Positions 33,133 to 44,574 of a stretch of 64,000 nt of DNA are shown here, in pieces. Positions within the stretch are counted from its first letter, which is position 1. Each line of letters opens with the position of its first letter. The notes under the pieces were generated by a model. It made no database searches. It had not been told where the DNA came from and saw only the letters and a program-made list of their open reading frames with translations. The stretch comes from Boletus sp. NGJ (Eukaryota; Basidiomycota; Agaricomycetes; Boletales; Boletaceae), in NCBI GenBank assembly GCA_019096195.1, contig JAGTXK010000095.1:248001-312000 (forward strand), written 5' to 3'. Position numbers and translations under genes: made by a program.

Positions 33133-35171
33133 ATGGTCTCCTTTCGCTCTGGCGTGACCATATTTGCGGTTCTCTCTTCCTTGTTTGGATCGCTCTATGC
33201 TGTTCCATTAGCGGAAAAGCTTGAACGTCTCAGTCCCTCTGCTCGTGGTTTTTTAAAGAGGACTACACCAGCTCCGCCTTATTTCGTGGCCTACAATGAC
33301 AAATGGCTCAATCCGTTACCCAGTTCTTCCGACCTCACTGTAAGCGAGAATTGTCCGTCCCCCGCCGAGTTCCCCGATCTGATGGTCACTCACCCAAGGG
33401 ATACAATGTTTTGCAAGTATTTATTGGATAGCGTTTTGTAGCGCGACTAACTTATTTGCAGTGCCCTCACCTTTTTGTTGGCCTCTGGTGCAGTCGACGA
33501 GGCTCAGAATTGGGAGGGGCTGACGTCCAGCCAGCGTTCCTCCTACCTGTCAGAGTATAACGCCGCTGGAATCTCGCTGATCGTTTCTGCATTCGGGTCC
33601 ACTGAGACGCCGACCTCGTCGGGGTACGATGCTGTGACCACGGCAAACACCATGGCTGCCTGGGTGATCCAATATAGCTTTCAGGGTATTGACGTCGACT
33701 ATGAGGTGCTGCCTGAGTGATTTTTTTTATTGACGATGTGACGGTAACTTACGAAGACGTTGGGGATTAGGACTTTACTGCGTTTAACAGTGGAGGTGGC
33801 TCTGCGGAGACCTGGCTCATTAGTTTCACCCAGCAGCTCCGCACGCAGCTTCCCCAGGGACAGTATATTCTGACTCATGCCCGTGAGTCGTCTGTGGTTG
33901 CATTTAGTTCGACAAGGTCTGACGTGTACCTCGTAGCTGTCGCGCCATGGTGAGTGCAATCGAATTATAAATAATTGGTGAACTGAATTGAAACAAGGTT
34001 CTCTCCCACTATATGGAGCGGAGGAGGATACCTAGCGGTCGATAAAAGCGTGGGATCTATGATCGACTGGGTGAGTAAATGACATTCGATATCCTGTGGG
34101 TTTCCGCTGATCGGTTTTTCAGTACAATGTCCAAGTATGTTCAATAATTCATTTCATGGACGATCATTGATTCATTGATGAAATGACACAGTTCTATAAC
34201 CGTGAGTGATCGAGCTAAATGACCCCGAACTTGATATACTGAAAACCACTTATACTCGGTCGACAGAGGGAGCCACGGAGTACACCACGTGCGCTGGCCT
34301 CTTGACGGCCTCTTCGTCTACCTGGCCCGAAACTGCCCTCTTCCAGATCTCTGCCAATGGTGTCACTCTCGACAAACTCGTGATCGGGAAACCAGGCACA
34401 ACCTCGGACGCAAGCAACGGATACATAGACCCCTCGACGCTCGCAACGTGTGTCTCTCAAGCTGCTACCAGTGGATGGGGTAAGTCTTCCGACCGCTCTT
34501 CCATCTGAAGAGAGCCGCAAACTCACGCGCAGCAACGTGACAGATGCTGGTGTGATGGTGTGGCAGGTGCGTCGTGTTGTGTTACATTTGTTGTGCCCGA
34601 AACGAAGGTTGAATCTGGTGTACGTAGTATCCTGATGCGACCTCGACGTGGATTGAGACCGTCCGAGGGAACACGTGGCCTGTCACCAGTTCCCCATCGC
34701 CGACCTCGACCACGACTTCGACGACCTCGACCTCAACGACCGCAACCTCGACCACGACCACGACCACGACGACAACCGCGTCGCCCACGGCCACATCAAC
34801 GTCGAGCTGTACTGGCGTCTCTGCATGGGTCAACAACGTCGCCGTAAGTCACTCCACGCGACCTATCATACCAGGCCCTTCGTGTACTCAAATTTTCCAT
34901 CCCATATAGTACGTCAGCGGGAACCAATGCACCTACAAGTGAGTCAAGATACCCCACGCCCCCGTCTCGGGATGGATTGGGTCGGATGTTGATACGACCT
35001 TTTTCTTCCAGTGGCGATCTCTGGACTGCAAACCAGTGGAACCAGGATGAGGTACCGGGAGGTAAGCTGCGTTTGGTTTTGCTCTCGCTGAGCTGTGGTA
35101 ATCCTCATGCGCGCATGCACTGCAACACTCAAGGAGTCTCTGGTGCCTGGAACTTGGTCGGTGCATGTTAG
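33133..35171 (+). CDS. Secreted GH18 chitinase-like enzyme with chitin-binding module
   Basis: Hydrolyses chitin or related beta-1,4-GlcNAc glycans outside the cell. ATG 33133 begins a signal peptide (SGVTIFAVLSSLFGSLYA), then a short propeptide ending FLKR, a Kex2-type site. The GH18 barrel has LTFLLASGAVDEAQNWEG, YSFQGIDVDYED (catalytic Glu in DxDxE), GQYILTHAPVAPWFSPT, YNVQFYN and AGVMVWQYPDA, the last two being usual GH18 substrate-site strands. The first Asp of the consensus DGxDxDxE is Gln here. A Ser/Thr-rich linker with a run of nine Thr leads to a CBM5/12-like module (SAWVNNVAYVSGNQCTYNGD, LWTANQWNQDEVPGG) ending in GAC and TAG 35171. About twelve short introns, including micro-exons of 18 nt (GYNVLQ) and 12 nt (YNVQ). 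Confidence 0.92.
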
Positions 35172-37660
35172 AAGATCTCGTCTACGGCCGTCTCCCTTGC
35201 CGGTATACGCGTTCGGATGGATGAATTCAAGATGATGATTGATGATGTACGATTACTTGGTATTAGATTCGCATTCTTGGCTTGGTTGTGTCTGTTTTCT
35301 TCAATGTACGGTATCGTTGGTGGTTGTATGTATCACGGAAGAATCTGAATCTGTTCTGTCTATCATGGCGTCGGAGATGGGAATACGGACACAGTACGCT
35401 TTACCAAGCTCATGACCGAGAAAGTCGTCTTGAGTGACGTATGGGGACAGGATTAGGTCCGAACTCGAACACGTTGATATGCGTCTCACTGATGACGCCA
35501 GTGTAAGCCCCGTTTCTCGCCTTATTGTTTGTCTTGCTCGACCGCCTTCGTTCGACGGGGTTACCTTGATACTGTCGCAGGATGTGGTACTCCCGCTACC
35601 AAAACAAAGTCTCACCTCTGCCCATCTTGGATCGTCTTGTTTGGGGACGTCACGGGCGCGTTTCTGGGGGCCATGGAGGAGGATAGGCAAGGGTACATGA
35701 AGAGGAGAGAAAAGTCGAATGTATACGTACGCTTTTAGCGACCGTAAACGAGGTGGAATACGGAATCACCGCTGGCTGTCCAATGACATGGAACTTACTT
35801 TGAATGACTGTCATTCTGTCAACATGATCGTCACTGCATGTCAAAGGAAAGTGCGCGACAGACCGGCAAATCAAGCGTGAAAAGCGGAATTAATTAATGG
35901 ATACTTCCGGGATATGGTCATTATACGCATGGATGAGCCACTTCGTCGCGGTGATTTGATTTTCACGTACCTTTTTTTTTTTTCCTTCGAAGGGGCTCAT
36001 TTGTGCGTACACCTCCCGGCACAGAATACGAAGCATATATGCGAAGTGTTTACGTTGGATATTTTGAGTCGTTCCGAAGCACCATGCGCTACCAGGGAAG
36101 GTGACGATAGACAGTGGAGGCGCGGGTATCGATGCAGTGCAGTGCATAGATTGCACATAGCACCAATAAGGGGCATCTATCTTCGCACATACAGTCGCAT
36201 GCTACGGTCAAAGCGACGTTGAAAGCCGACGTGCGGGAAGACAGAGGAGGCGCTAGGGAATGGGCTGGATACTCAAGTGTCTGCTTCAATCCAACCCAGC
36301 CCCAAATCTTTCTTCCCCATTGTCGGTACACAACGACCTCGGAAAGCGTGTCACGGGAGCAACGTAATCGAGGCCAGATACTGCGCTTGACTAGTATGGT
36401 TATCTCTCGAGAGGGCGAACGTAGCTGGAAGCGGTTGTGAAGGGAGTAATCCTGCAGCGAAGGCTCCACGAATAAACGTAAATCCGTGGCTTTCGCACGT
36501 GCAACTGCCCATTTGTTCTGACGACCGGACGGTCAAGTCATCGAGCCAGAGGAGATCGGTTGGGGTCTCGGACAAACTCTTCCGCGCGGGCGATTTGGGA
36601 ACGGATGCATTCGGACAAATGGGCGGACCGTTTCATAGGGATGGGGTTCGGGGAGGAAGGCAGATAGAAGTGTCGGTGATGAAAGGCGCGGCCGCGGCGT
36701 TGGAAATGTCGACTTCCCACTCGAAAAGTAGATGGCTGGAGGTGGTCATGTGGGGGAGTAACGAGGGATGGAGAGTTGAGACTGCTCGAACGAATGCTCG
36801 CGACGATTGGAGGTCGTCGAGCGTTCTCGTCGTCCATCGCCGATACTGGCATCGTTGTCTCGTAACTAGCCACATATAAAGTGACCCTCGACACCGCCAA
36901 TGCGCGCAATCCGACGCGCAGGCTGTAAACCTCTAGAGGGGTTCTCTGCAAAAGTTTATTCGCGTCTGTAAATCACGCCAAAACGTCGGCTATAATAGTG
37001 TTCAAGTCACATGCGTCACCGACACCCTCATTTTATTCAAGTTGACATTCCAGATCAACTTTTTGCGATAGCTCGAATCAATCAGACAATGAGTAATGAT
37101 CTCCAACCTTCTCATGCATAGGCTTCCTCAGTGACCGTCGAGTCAATATCCTAGCGAGCTCAATCATGGGCGGTATCAGGACTTTTCCTACAAGTAGTGC
37201 CGCGAGACGACACGAACTCGTCCGCGTAGTCATGTCTGCATGTATTGCATCAGATCATCCACGCATCGGACACGCGATCGACAGCCTCAGGATAGCCCTG
37301 CCTGATTCTCGCTATCAGATGTGTAATCCGCTATGAGTCCCATAAGATGAGCATATGGAAAGTATGCGCACCGTGAGATTGGCCCTGGATAGAGGGCTGA
37401 GATGGATTGTTCACGGGACGCGCATAATATGAAACGAGCTATCATGGCATGGTACATAATAATCAGAAAAAAACGCACAGGGCCGGCTTCTTTCGGATCT
37501 GCAGGGTCTTCGGAGCATCGTTCGGAGCAGCCTTGGCAGGCGATCTAGGCTATAACGTCTGATGAGTCCCTGCATATAAACTCGGTGGGCAACCGACCTT
37601 TGGTTTTCATACCGGTTTTGCGACCGCTCACTGTGATTCTATGTTAGTCACACCGGGTCA
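35172..37660. other. Gene-poor stretch between the two GH18 copies
   Basis: No recognisable gene. Minus-strand frames at 35301-35690 (contains SVRRISTCSSSDLILSPYV) and 36538-36912 (polar, MDDENARRPPIVASIRSS) read acceptably as protein. The latter has a TTTATATG box at about 36873-36880 upstream, but neither matches a family and their splice structures are unclear. They may be small orphan genes. Confidence 0.35.
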
Positions 37661-37669
37661 GATCGTCTA

Positions 37670-38812
37670 TCAAGGAGGAGCACTCACTCGCTTACGTTTA
37701 TGTGCCGCCATCCCTGATTCGTGGTTTCTTCCCTCGGGAAGGAGATCGAGGGTCGGGAGGTTGATGCGACTTTCTGGGAACTCGATCGAGCTCATGCGAA
37801 GCTGGGTCCTTGTTAATACTCCTGATTCTGTCCGCCATTTGAGTATCAGAATTCCCTGAGACGACTCGACGTACTTCCGGAGTGGAAGCAATGGGTAGCG
37901 CATTTGACGACTGTCGTTCACCACGGGGCAAGTGCGTCGTCCTGACGAGAATGGGTGGACAGTGGCTCCAGCATCGTCAACACAGATGAGAGAGAGATCA
38001 CCAACCTCATCATAGTCGAACTGAGCAGCGGGCGTGTTCGTCAGCATGTCAACCTATGCGATCATGAGAACTTGCTTCAGTTGGGAAAAGAACGAATGGA
38101 TACCTCGAGGAGATCGCTATCGCCAACTTCAATGTGCTTTTTTGGGTGGATTGGATTTCCCTGGCTCTTCCTGGTGTGGATACTATGCAATAATGGAGTC
38201 AGAGCTCGTTTTGGTGATGGCAGAATGACACACTTTTACTGGCTCAGCACCAGGTGGTGGTTTGTTGTCGTGGTTACCCGACTCGGGTTGAAGGTTGCTT
38301 GTCTGGTTGCTGGTCCTCATGAGTAGATACCTAATGTAGTGTATCAATATGGGATGTGGGATGGTGCTTAATGCTTATCCAACAAGCCAATATCATTGAA
38401 GGACAAATGCTTACATGGAAAGGACCATACGAGTGCCGCACATGTGGACTGAGCCACTGTTGAGTGGCGGGCCGACGAGTCTCTCCCCACTCGTTATGCT
38501 CCAGATGCTCGCTTCCTTGCCTCCAGTCCTGGTGGCAAACCTGATTGAGTCTGGGGAGATGTCGACTGCAGACACTGCCACTGGCTCTGTGCCCTCCATG
38601 TCGATGACCGTTTCGTGCATCTCCATATCCCACATGCTTGCCCTCTTGTCAGTCCCACACAGTACCCACCTGTGATCCCTCGACACAGAGATGGTATTGA
38701 AGTCCGACATTCCTGTTCGCTTTCCAACCTCTTGACCATCTGCGAGTCGCCGCATCGTCGATTCCCTTGAATTGTCAGCGCCGCACAATCGCTGCTCAGA
38801 TCTGCTACACAC
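37670..38812 (-). pseudogene. WD40-repeat protein fragment
   Basis: The minus-strand frame 38411-38812 carries WD40 blades: TISVSRDHRWVLCGTDKRAS, MWDMEMHETVID, AVSAVDISPDSIRFATRTGG and EASIWSITSGERLVGPPL. This style is typical of the large agaric NACHT-WD40 or stand-alone WD40 families. After it the frame is lost; a second open frame at 37670-38047 (FDYDEVGDLSLICVDDAG) may be a later exon. No complete start or N-terminal domain was found upstream, so it is most likely a fragment. Confidence 0.5.
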
Positions 38813-39360
38813 CGGTATTCGTCGACGACATTCTCACCAACGGTACACAGTCGTGGGGTTCGAAGAGTAAAAAAACGAGATGTTTCGGATTACTCGTGCT
38901 GCGCAAAGACGGTATTCTCAATATGGGTCTGTTTTCGTATCTTCGGCCCTATTCTTACTCGGAAGCTAGCAGGTGACCTTATAAGCAAGCAGTCAACTTC
39001 GGCCGATTTTTGCCTCATTGCCAAGGGTGGTCTTACTCCTGGGACTTGTGAGCGCTCGTCATATCTCTGTTGCAGGACTCGCTCCACGGACCACGACGGT
39101 GTACAATCTGGATCTGGATTAGACCCATCCGCCATATACCGCACGCATCACGTGTGCATATCCATGACGGTCTCGGACGGGCGGGGAGCATTCATACTCC
39201 GGGGGCGCGTTCTCCGCAAGATGGGAGACGACTGTCGGTTTGCTACCCAACCGCGAACCACGTCACGTTCCTATTCATTTGTACGTGGTTTCTCCGTGGC
39301 TCGAAAAGGTTTTTTTATTCACCACGGGCTGCATAATATATCGCAGGCATCGATATGGAA

Positions 39361-39729
39361 CCCACAGAAATGCTAGAGATTGCTCTCAAGTATTATACCG
39401 AGTTCTTGAAGGCGCATTCTACCAATGCGACTGCGGACCGGTGAGATTGGGCATGCGTCGTGCTCTCGTACTGCTTTTCCCCAAAGGAAATCTGAAGCGC
39501 CATATATTCCCCTCGTCCCTCGAGCAACCAAGGTAGACACGTGGATCTCGATCAAGGTCCACATCAGATACATATGCTCGCCTTCGAGAAGTTGAGGATG
39601 GGTAAGATCACATTTCCGAGCCATGGATGGGGTCGCTATGTTCAGTTTGGTACAAGTGTTGATATGATGACGCCGAAGACAATTGAAGCAGCTCGGATCG
39701 TCCTTGTGGTGTGGCATAAACACTGGTAA
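39361..39729 (+). other. Short exon-like frames, unknown
   Basis: A plus-strand segment MEPTEMLEIALKYYTEFL (about 39355-39440), and after a possible intron HMLAFEKLRMGKITFPSHGW with GRYVQFGTSVDMMTPKTIEA, ending TAA-region at 39729. It reads like protein but matches nothing I know. It directly precedes the broken ABHD12-like copy. Confidence 0.25.
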
Positions 39730-40275
39730 ACATCCCTCTCAAGGCGTTAGTGCTCGCCTCTGAATCCGCTATCGAGAATTCTGTCCTGGATCAAATGGAT
39801 CTCATGCTAGAGTCGCTGTCGAAAGTGTTATGCATCGAAATCCTCATGGAATGAATGCTTCTATGCACCGAAATGATACGGTTTCGCGCGTATGTCGCTG
39901 ATCTCCGGGTCGATTGGGATGCCAGACTAACTCGACGCGCCCGCTGCCAAAAAGACCTTGAAATCAGCTTCAAAATTGCCACCTCGGATCACTACACCTT
40001 CGTGGTTCATTCACTATGATCACATTCACTCATTACCGTTTCCTCCGTCATCCTCTGCTACATCTCTTGAAAGCACTTTGGCTCCGTCCCCACTATGGCC
40101 TTCTGTCATGGAAACGCTGCCATCCGTGTGCCCTTTACATCAAGGCTCCGAACTAAAGTACCGTGGATGCCCTTGTGAACACGCACAGTGTATTTGGCAT
40201 CCTGTGCGTATGAATCTTAGATGCACACTCAGGAGCTGACCATTTCCACAACATTACAAGGTCACAAGGTCCGGC
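39705..40275 (+). pseudogene. Broken copy of the ABHD12-like hydrolase
   Basis: Matches the intact hydrolase gene at 48064-49110 in patches. GTGGCATAAACACTGG recalls its 5' region, TACGGTTTCGCGCGTA its second exon, and AAAATTGCCACCTCGGATCA its third. ATGGAAACGCTGCCATCCGTG matches the oxyanion region (HGNAA). It then jumps at about 40165 to GGAGCTGACCATTTCC of a late intron. Most of the catalytic domain, including the nucleophile serine, is deleted and the frame is lost. Confidence 0.8.
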
Positions 40276-40444
40276 CTCAATTATACCAATGAAGCTTACC
40301 AGCTCGAGAGGCCCATTTGAGAAGCTGGATTGGGGCGGAACAATCATGTGGAGTGGTTTCATAAGTAAAGGTTGTACAGGGTCCGAGAATTGACATTTCC
40401 ACAGATTGGCAAAGGTCTCTTCCGATATCATCGACCACATCTAA

Positions 40445-40856
40445 GGACGATCTCATAGTTTGGGTACCGAGAGGGCCCATCAATGAATCCTTTCTACAAG
40501 TAGGTTTTCGCCGACGTGGGCCTACCTCTCAGTCGATAGCTTGGCAACCTCAGTGGGGGAGCAGCTTCTCAGATTTGGTCTCGAACTCTCAGAATCCGCA
40601 TTCGCTGGAGCTCCAAGACATGCGTGACATATCTTCTATTCTCTCAACCATGCGTTTCTCCGACATCACACCCCGTAGCCTGGTAGCTGATCAACACGAC
40701 AAGGAGCACCTTGGTTTTCACGATCCAGCGATCTTGGAAAATTGAACTGGGGACAGAAACGCTACTACAGGAAAGACAGATAGTTGAGGATATCACAACC
40801 GAAAGAGAGACTGGCTTTGCTCAGCGCAACGCTCGGGTTGCCACTCAGGGTGCCCA
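40445..40856 (+). pseudogene. YAE1 pseudogene lacking exon 1
   Basis: Starts at the YAE1 intron acceptor (CATAG then TTTGGGTACCGAGAGGG) and follows exon 2 of the gene at 31711-32136 to GCTCGGGTTGCC. Deletions and frameshifts remove part of the Gly-repeat core; an in-frame stop follows GATCTTGGAAAAT. As exon 1 and its promoter are absent, the copy could never have been expressed as Yae1. Confidence 0.9.
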
Positions 40857-41638
40857 TTGGCATGACCATCCCATACATGATGCCAAACACGCTTCCCATG
40901 GCCGCCGCATCAAACTTCACGTTATCGAACGAGATGAGCACCATGCGCACATCATATCGGCGAATCACAATCTTCCGACTCTATCTATACTCATCACGCT
41001 ACCGCATGGGTTTTATTGATTGCCACCTAGGTATGCCGTTTATGGACCGTGAATTATGTAAACGGATGATTGGACCGTCGTAGACAACAACCCAAATCGC
41101 TCTCACTCTTTGGTGTTGCTCACATATCGCGGTTCAGCGTCGCACACACCCGTGACATGTTGTCAGGATAGGATTCCCGTTTTCCATTAGCTCGCCGAGC
41201 TGCCCGTGTCTCCAGGCTGGCATCAGTCCTAATGTGGTCCATCTCTTGAGGCTACCCATTTCTTCCTCACCTGATTTTTCAGCAGTCGAGCGCATGGATG
41301 TTCGTGTGGACCCCTGTCCAAGCCGCCTCACCGAATCATCCTGATGAAGGAGCATTCTGCACTCCATCGTCACACCCCTTCTTACCACGTGGCATCAGTG
41401 TCTTCTGACTCATCGCTGTGAGGTATCATTGCATTGTTGTCGACTAATCGGTATGTCCAGCTACGCAGTGACCTGCTTCTGTGACTGTATTATCTCGATG
41501 TATTCACCTTGCCAGCATCGTCCCAAGGCGGTCGCACCTAGTTCCAGAAGGGGTCTGGTGGGATGATCTCCATACCTCATCTTCACATCGTCCCTGTTTT
41601 CCACGAGGTGGACGGACTGATATCGGCTCGGGTCGTGG

Positions 41639-41645
41639 TATTTAA
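41639..41645 (+). promoter_or_regulatory. TATA-like element of GH18 copy 2
   Basis: TATTTAA at 73 bp before the ATG, conserved in sequence and spacing with copy 1. Preserved upstream sequence suggests that the second copy kept its own promoter. Confidence 0.5.
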
Positions 41646-41711
41646 TTCCCTGCGACGAGCAGCTACCCTTGCAGCTCACTTGCGCCTTTACCTTCCTCTT
41701 CTTTCGGTGCC

Positions 41712-43714
41712 ATGGTCTCCATTCGCTCTGGGGTGACCACATTTGTGGCTTTCTTTTCCTTGTTTGGATCGCTCTGTGCTGTTCCGTTGGCGGAAAAACT
41801 CGACCGTCTCAGTCCTTCTGCTCGTGATCTCTTAAAGAGGTCTACACCAGCCGCACCTCACTTTTTGGCCTACAATGACCAGTGGCTCAGCCCTTTTCCC
41901 AGCTCATCAGATCTCAATGTAAGCGAGAACTGTCCGTTTCCCCGCCGACTTTCCTGGTCGCTGACGGCCACTCACTCAAGGGATTCAACGTCTTGCAAGT
42001 ATCTATCGGGTAACGTTTTGTAGCGCGACTAACATATTTGCAGTGCCCTCACCTTTTTGATGGCCTCTGGTGCAGTTGACCAGGCTCAGAATTGGGAGGG
42101 GCTGACGTCCAGCCAGCGTTCCTCCTACCTGTCAGAGTATAACGCCGCTGGAATCTCGCTGATCGTTTCTGCATTTGGGTCCACCGAGACGCCGACCTCG
42201 TCTGGGTACGATGCTGTGACGACAGCGAACACCATGGCTTCCTGGGTGATCGAATACGGATTTCAGGGTATTGACGTCGACTATGAGGTGCTGCCTGTGT
42301 ACTTTTTTTTTTTTTGGCGATGTGACGGTAACTTACGAGGACGCCGGGAATTAGGACTTTACTGCGTTTGACAGTGGAAACGGCTCCGCGGAGACATGGC
42401 TCATTAATTTCACCAAACAACTTCGCACGAAACTTGCCCAGGGAAATTATATTCTGACTCATGCCCGTGAGTCGTGTAAAAAAACAAAATCTCGTGCGCC
42501 AATGGTCTGATGTGTACCTCGTAGCCGTCGCACCATGGTGAGCGTAATCTCAACGATTTAAATAATAACTTGAATTGAAACCAGGTTCTCGCCCAATATG
42601 TGGAGCGGAGGAGGATACCTGGCAGTCCACAAAAGCGTGGGATCTATGATAGACTGGGTGAGTAAACGTAACTTGATATCCTGTGGGTATCGATTGATCA
42701 GTTGTTCAGTACAATGTCCAAGTAAGTTCAATCATTCATTTCATGGACGATCATTGACTGATCGATCAAATCATCCAGTTCTACAATCGTAAGTGATCGA
42801 GCTAAATGACCCTGAACTCGACATGCTGAAAGCCACTTATACTCGATCGACAGAGGGATCCACGGAGTATACGACATGCGCTGGCTTGTTGACGACCTCT
42901 TCGTCTACCTGGCCCGAAACTGCCCTGTTCCAGATCTCCGCCAACGGTGTCACTCTGGACAAACTCGTGATCGGAAAACCAGCGACGAGTTCGGACGCAA
43001 GCAACGGATACATAGACCCCTCGACGCTTGCAACGTGTGTCTCCGAGGCCGCTGGCAAAGGATGGGGTAAGTCCCTCGGCTCTTTCTCACCGAAAATGAG
43101 CCGCAAACTCACGGGCGGGGATGTGTTAGATGCCGGTGTGATGGTGTGGCAGGTGCGTCTTGTGTGATGTGTCCCTTTGAGATGTTCTGGAGATGAGCTT
43201 TTGGATGCGGTGTGCGTAGTATCCTCATGCAACATCGTCGTGGATTGAGACTGTCCGTGGGACCAAGTGGCCCGTCTCTGGCACTGCGACAACGGCGACA
43301 ACGAAGACGACCAGTACGACCTCGGCGGCGTCACCCACGACCACTTCGTCGTCGGGGAGCTGTACTGGCGTCTCTGCATGGGTAAACAATGTCGCTGTAA
43401 GTCCCTCCACTCGACCCTACATCGCATACCAGGCTGATCCATCCTATATAGTATGTCAGCGGGGACAAAGTCACCTACGAGTGAGTATCGACAAACAGGT
43501 GTGTCGGATGCTGACGCGACTGTTTTTTTCTTTTTTTTTTTCTTTCCTTCCAGTGGCGATCTCTGGACTGCGACACAGTGGAACGAAGATGAGACGCCGG
43601 GAGGTAAGCTGGGTTTGGTTTCGCTCTCGTTGGGCTGTGGTGATCCTCATGCGTGTTATGCACCGCAATACTCAAGGTTCCTCTGGTGTCTGGACCAATG
43701 ACGGCGCATGTTAG
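41712..43714 (+). CDS. Secreted GH18 chitinase-like enzyme, second copy
   Basis: Paralogue of the gene at 33133 with the same exon layout and no visible break. It has the signal peptide (SGVTTFVAFFSLFGSLCA), a propeptide ending LLKR, LTFLMASGAVDQAQNWEG, YGFQGIDVDYED with the same Gln in place of the first motif Asp, YILTHA, YNVQFYN and AGVMVWQ. The C-terminal chitin-binding module (YVSGDKVTYNGD, LWTATQWNEDETPGG) ends at TAG 43714. The Ser/Thr linker is shorter (ATTATTKTTSTTSAASPTTT) because the long Thr run of copy 1 is missing. The final residues differ (SGVWTNDGAC against SGAWNLVGAC). Both copies look functional; different binding-module tips may mean slightly different substrates. Confidence 0.9.
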
Positions 43715-44299
43715 AAGGTACCCCCCACATGACGCGTACCCTGCGTTGAAAGTCGAGTCGGATGCATGAACGAAGAAGAGCGTTGATGATGTACGATGAG
43801 TATTGGATTCGGCTTCTTCGATGGGCCTAGTTATGTTTGTTTCGATGAAATTCGTGTACATTATATCAGTGGCACTATGTGTTATCTGACGAGGATTCGT
43901 ATTCCGATTCTTGCAATTCGCACCCCGCGCGGTTCTTCTCGCCTCTTGATCGATCGATCGGTGATATCGGAAGTAAACTGGAACTGCGTCACTCTGGGAA
44001 ATCTCGGATCTCGGATCTCAAATGGCCCTGCCTGACGTCACCCGTATCTGACCACTTTCCAAAACTCTACAAGAGGGTACAGTATATCAAGTTGAATGCT
44101 AAAAAGTCCCACTGCTCTCAATTGCATACTATTCGACTCTCTGCATCACCCACAGACATTTGATGACAGGGACAAACGAATCAATGCCATTAACAGGGGA
44201 AGATGATAGCAACTGCACCAGTGAGCGGTGTCAAATATACGTACCCACTGGCAGCTACTCATGCCAAGGGGTGGACCGGTTTCCAATAATTTCCGTTGA

Positions 44300-44570
44300 G
44301 TGTGGCGATGCACGTGACTGTCGGTCCCCCTTCTCAATCCAGCCTCTGTCCATTCCTTGGATTATTGTTCAGGGCCAAACACATTGTACGTACCCGGCCT
44401 GCCAGTGGGTACTGATGCGGACATTGACACCAACCCTCTGAATCAGAATGTTTCTTTGGGAAGGCACACAGCAAGAGACGAGCTTGCATGGCCTGACAGC
44501 AGTGCCAAGGGTGACCCACGACGAGGACCAGTGGCAGCTGCTTCTAAACACGGGTCCTTAGAGATAGAAG
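44300..44570 (-). pseudogene. Inverted fragment of the ABHD12-like hydrolase
   Basis: On the minus strand this matches the nucleophile-elbow exon of the intact gene (48860-49010). CGTCGTGGGTCACCCTTGGC corresponds to CATCGTGGGTCACAGCCTGG, then TCTCTTGCTGTGTGCCTTCC, AAGAAACATTCTGATTCAGAGG and TACAATGTGTTTGGCC. Small indels destroy the frame and the catalytic serine codon. It is the fourth trace of this gene in the window and the only one on the minus strand. Confidence 0.78.
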
Positions 44571-44574
44571 CATA

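Larger units (their letters stand above)
31700..35200 (+). repeat. Duplicated segment, unit 1 (YAE1 3' part + GH18)
   Basis: From the end of the YAE1 intron to just after the chitinase gene, the sequence is repeated in the same orientation at about 40445-43740. Homology includes the intergenic stretch, for example CACGTTATCGAACG at 32211 and at 40919, and the region around TGCTACCGCATGG. The left breakpoint falls inside the YAE1 intron. Confidence 0.85.
40445..43740 (+). repeat. Duplicated segment, unit 2
   Basis: Direct copy of about 31700-35200. The left edge is abrupt inside the YAE1 intron and abuts the broken hydrolase copy. The coding exons of the chitinase are well conserved, while the YAE1 part and spacer have many substitutions and gaps, as expected if only the chitinase is under selection. 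Confidence 0.85.
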
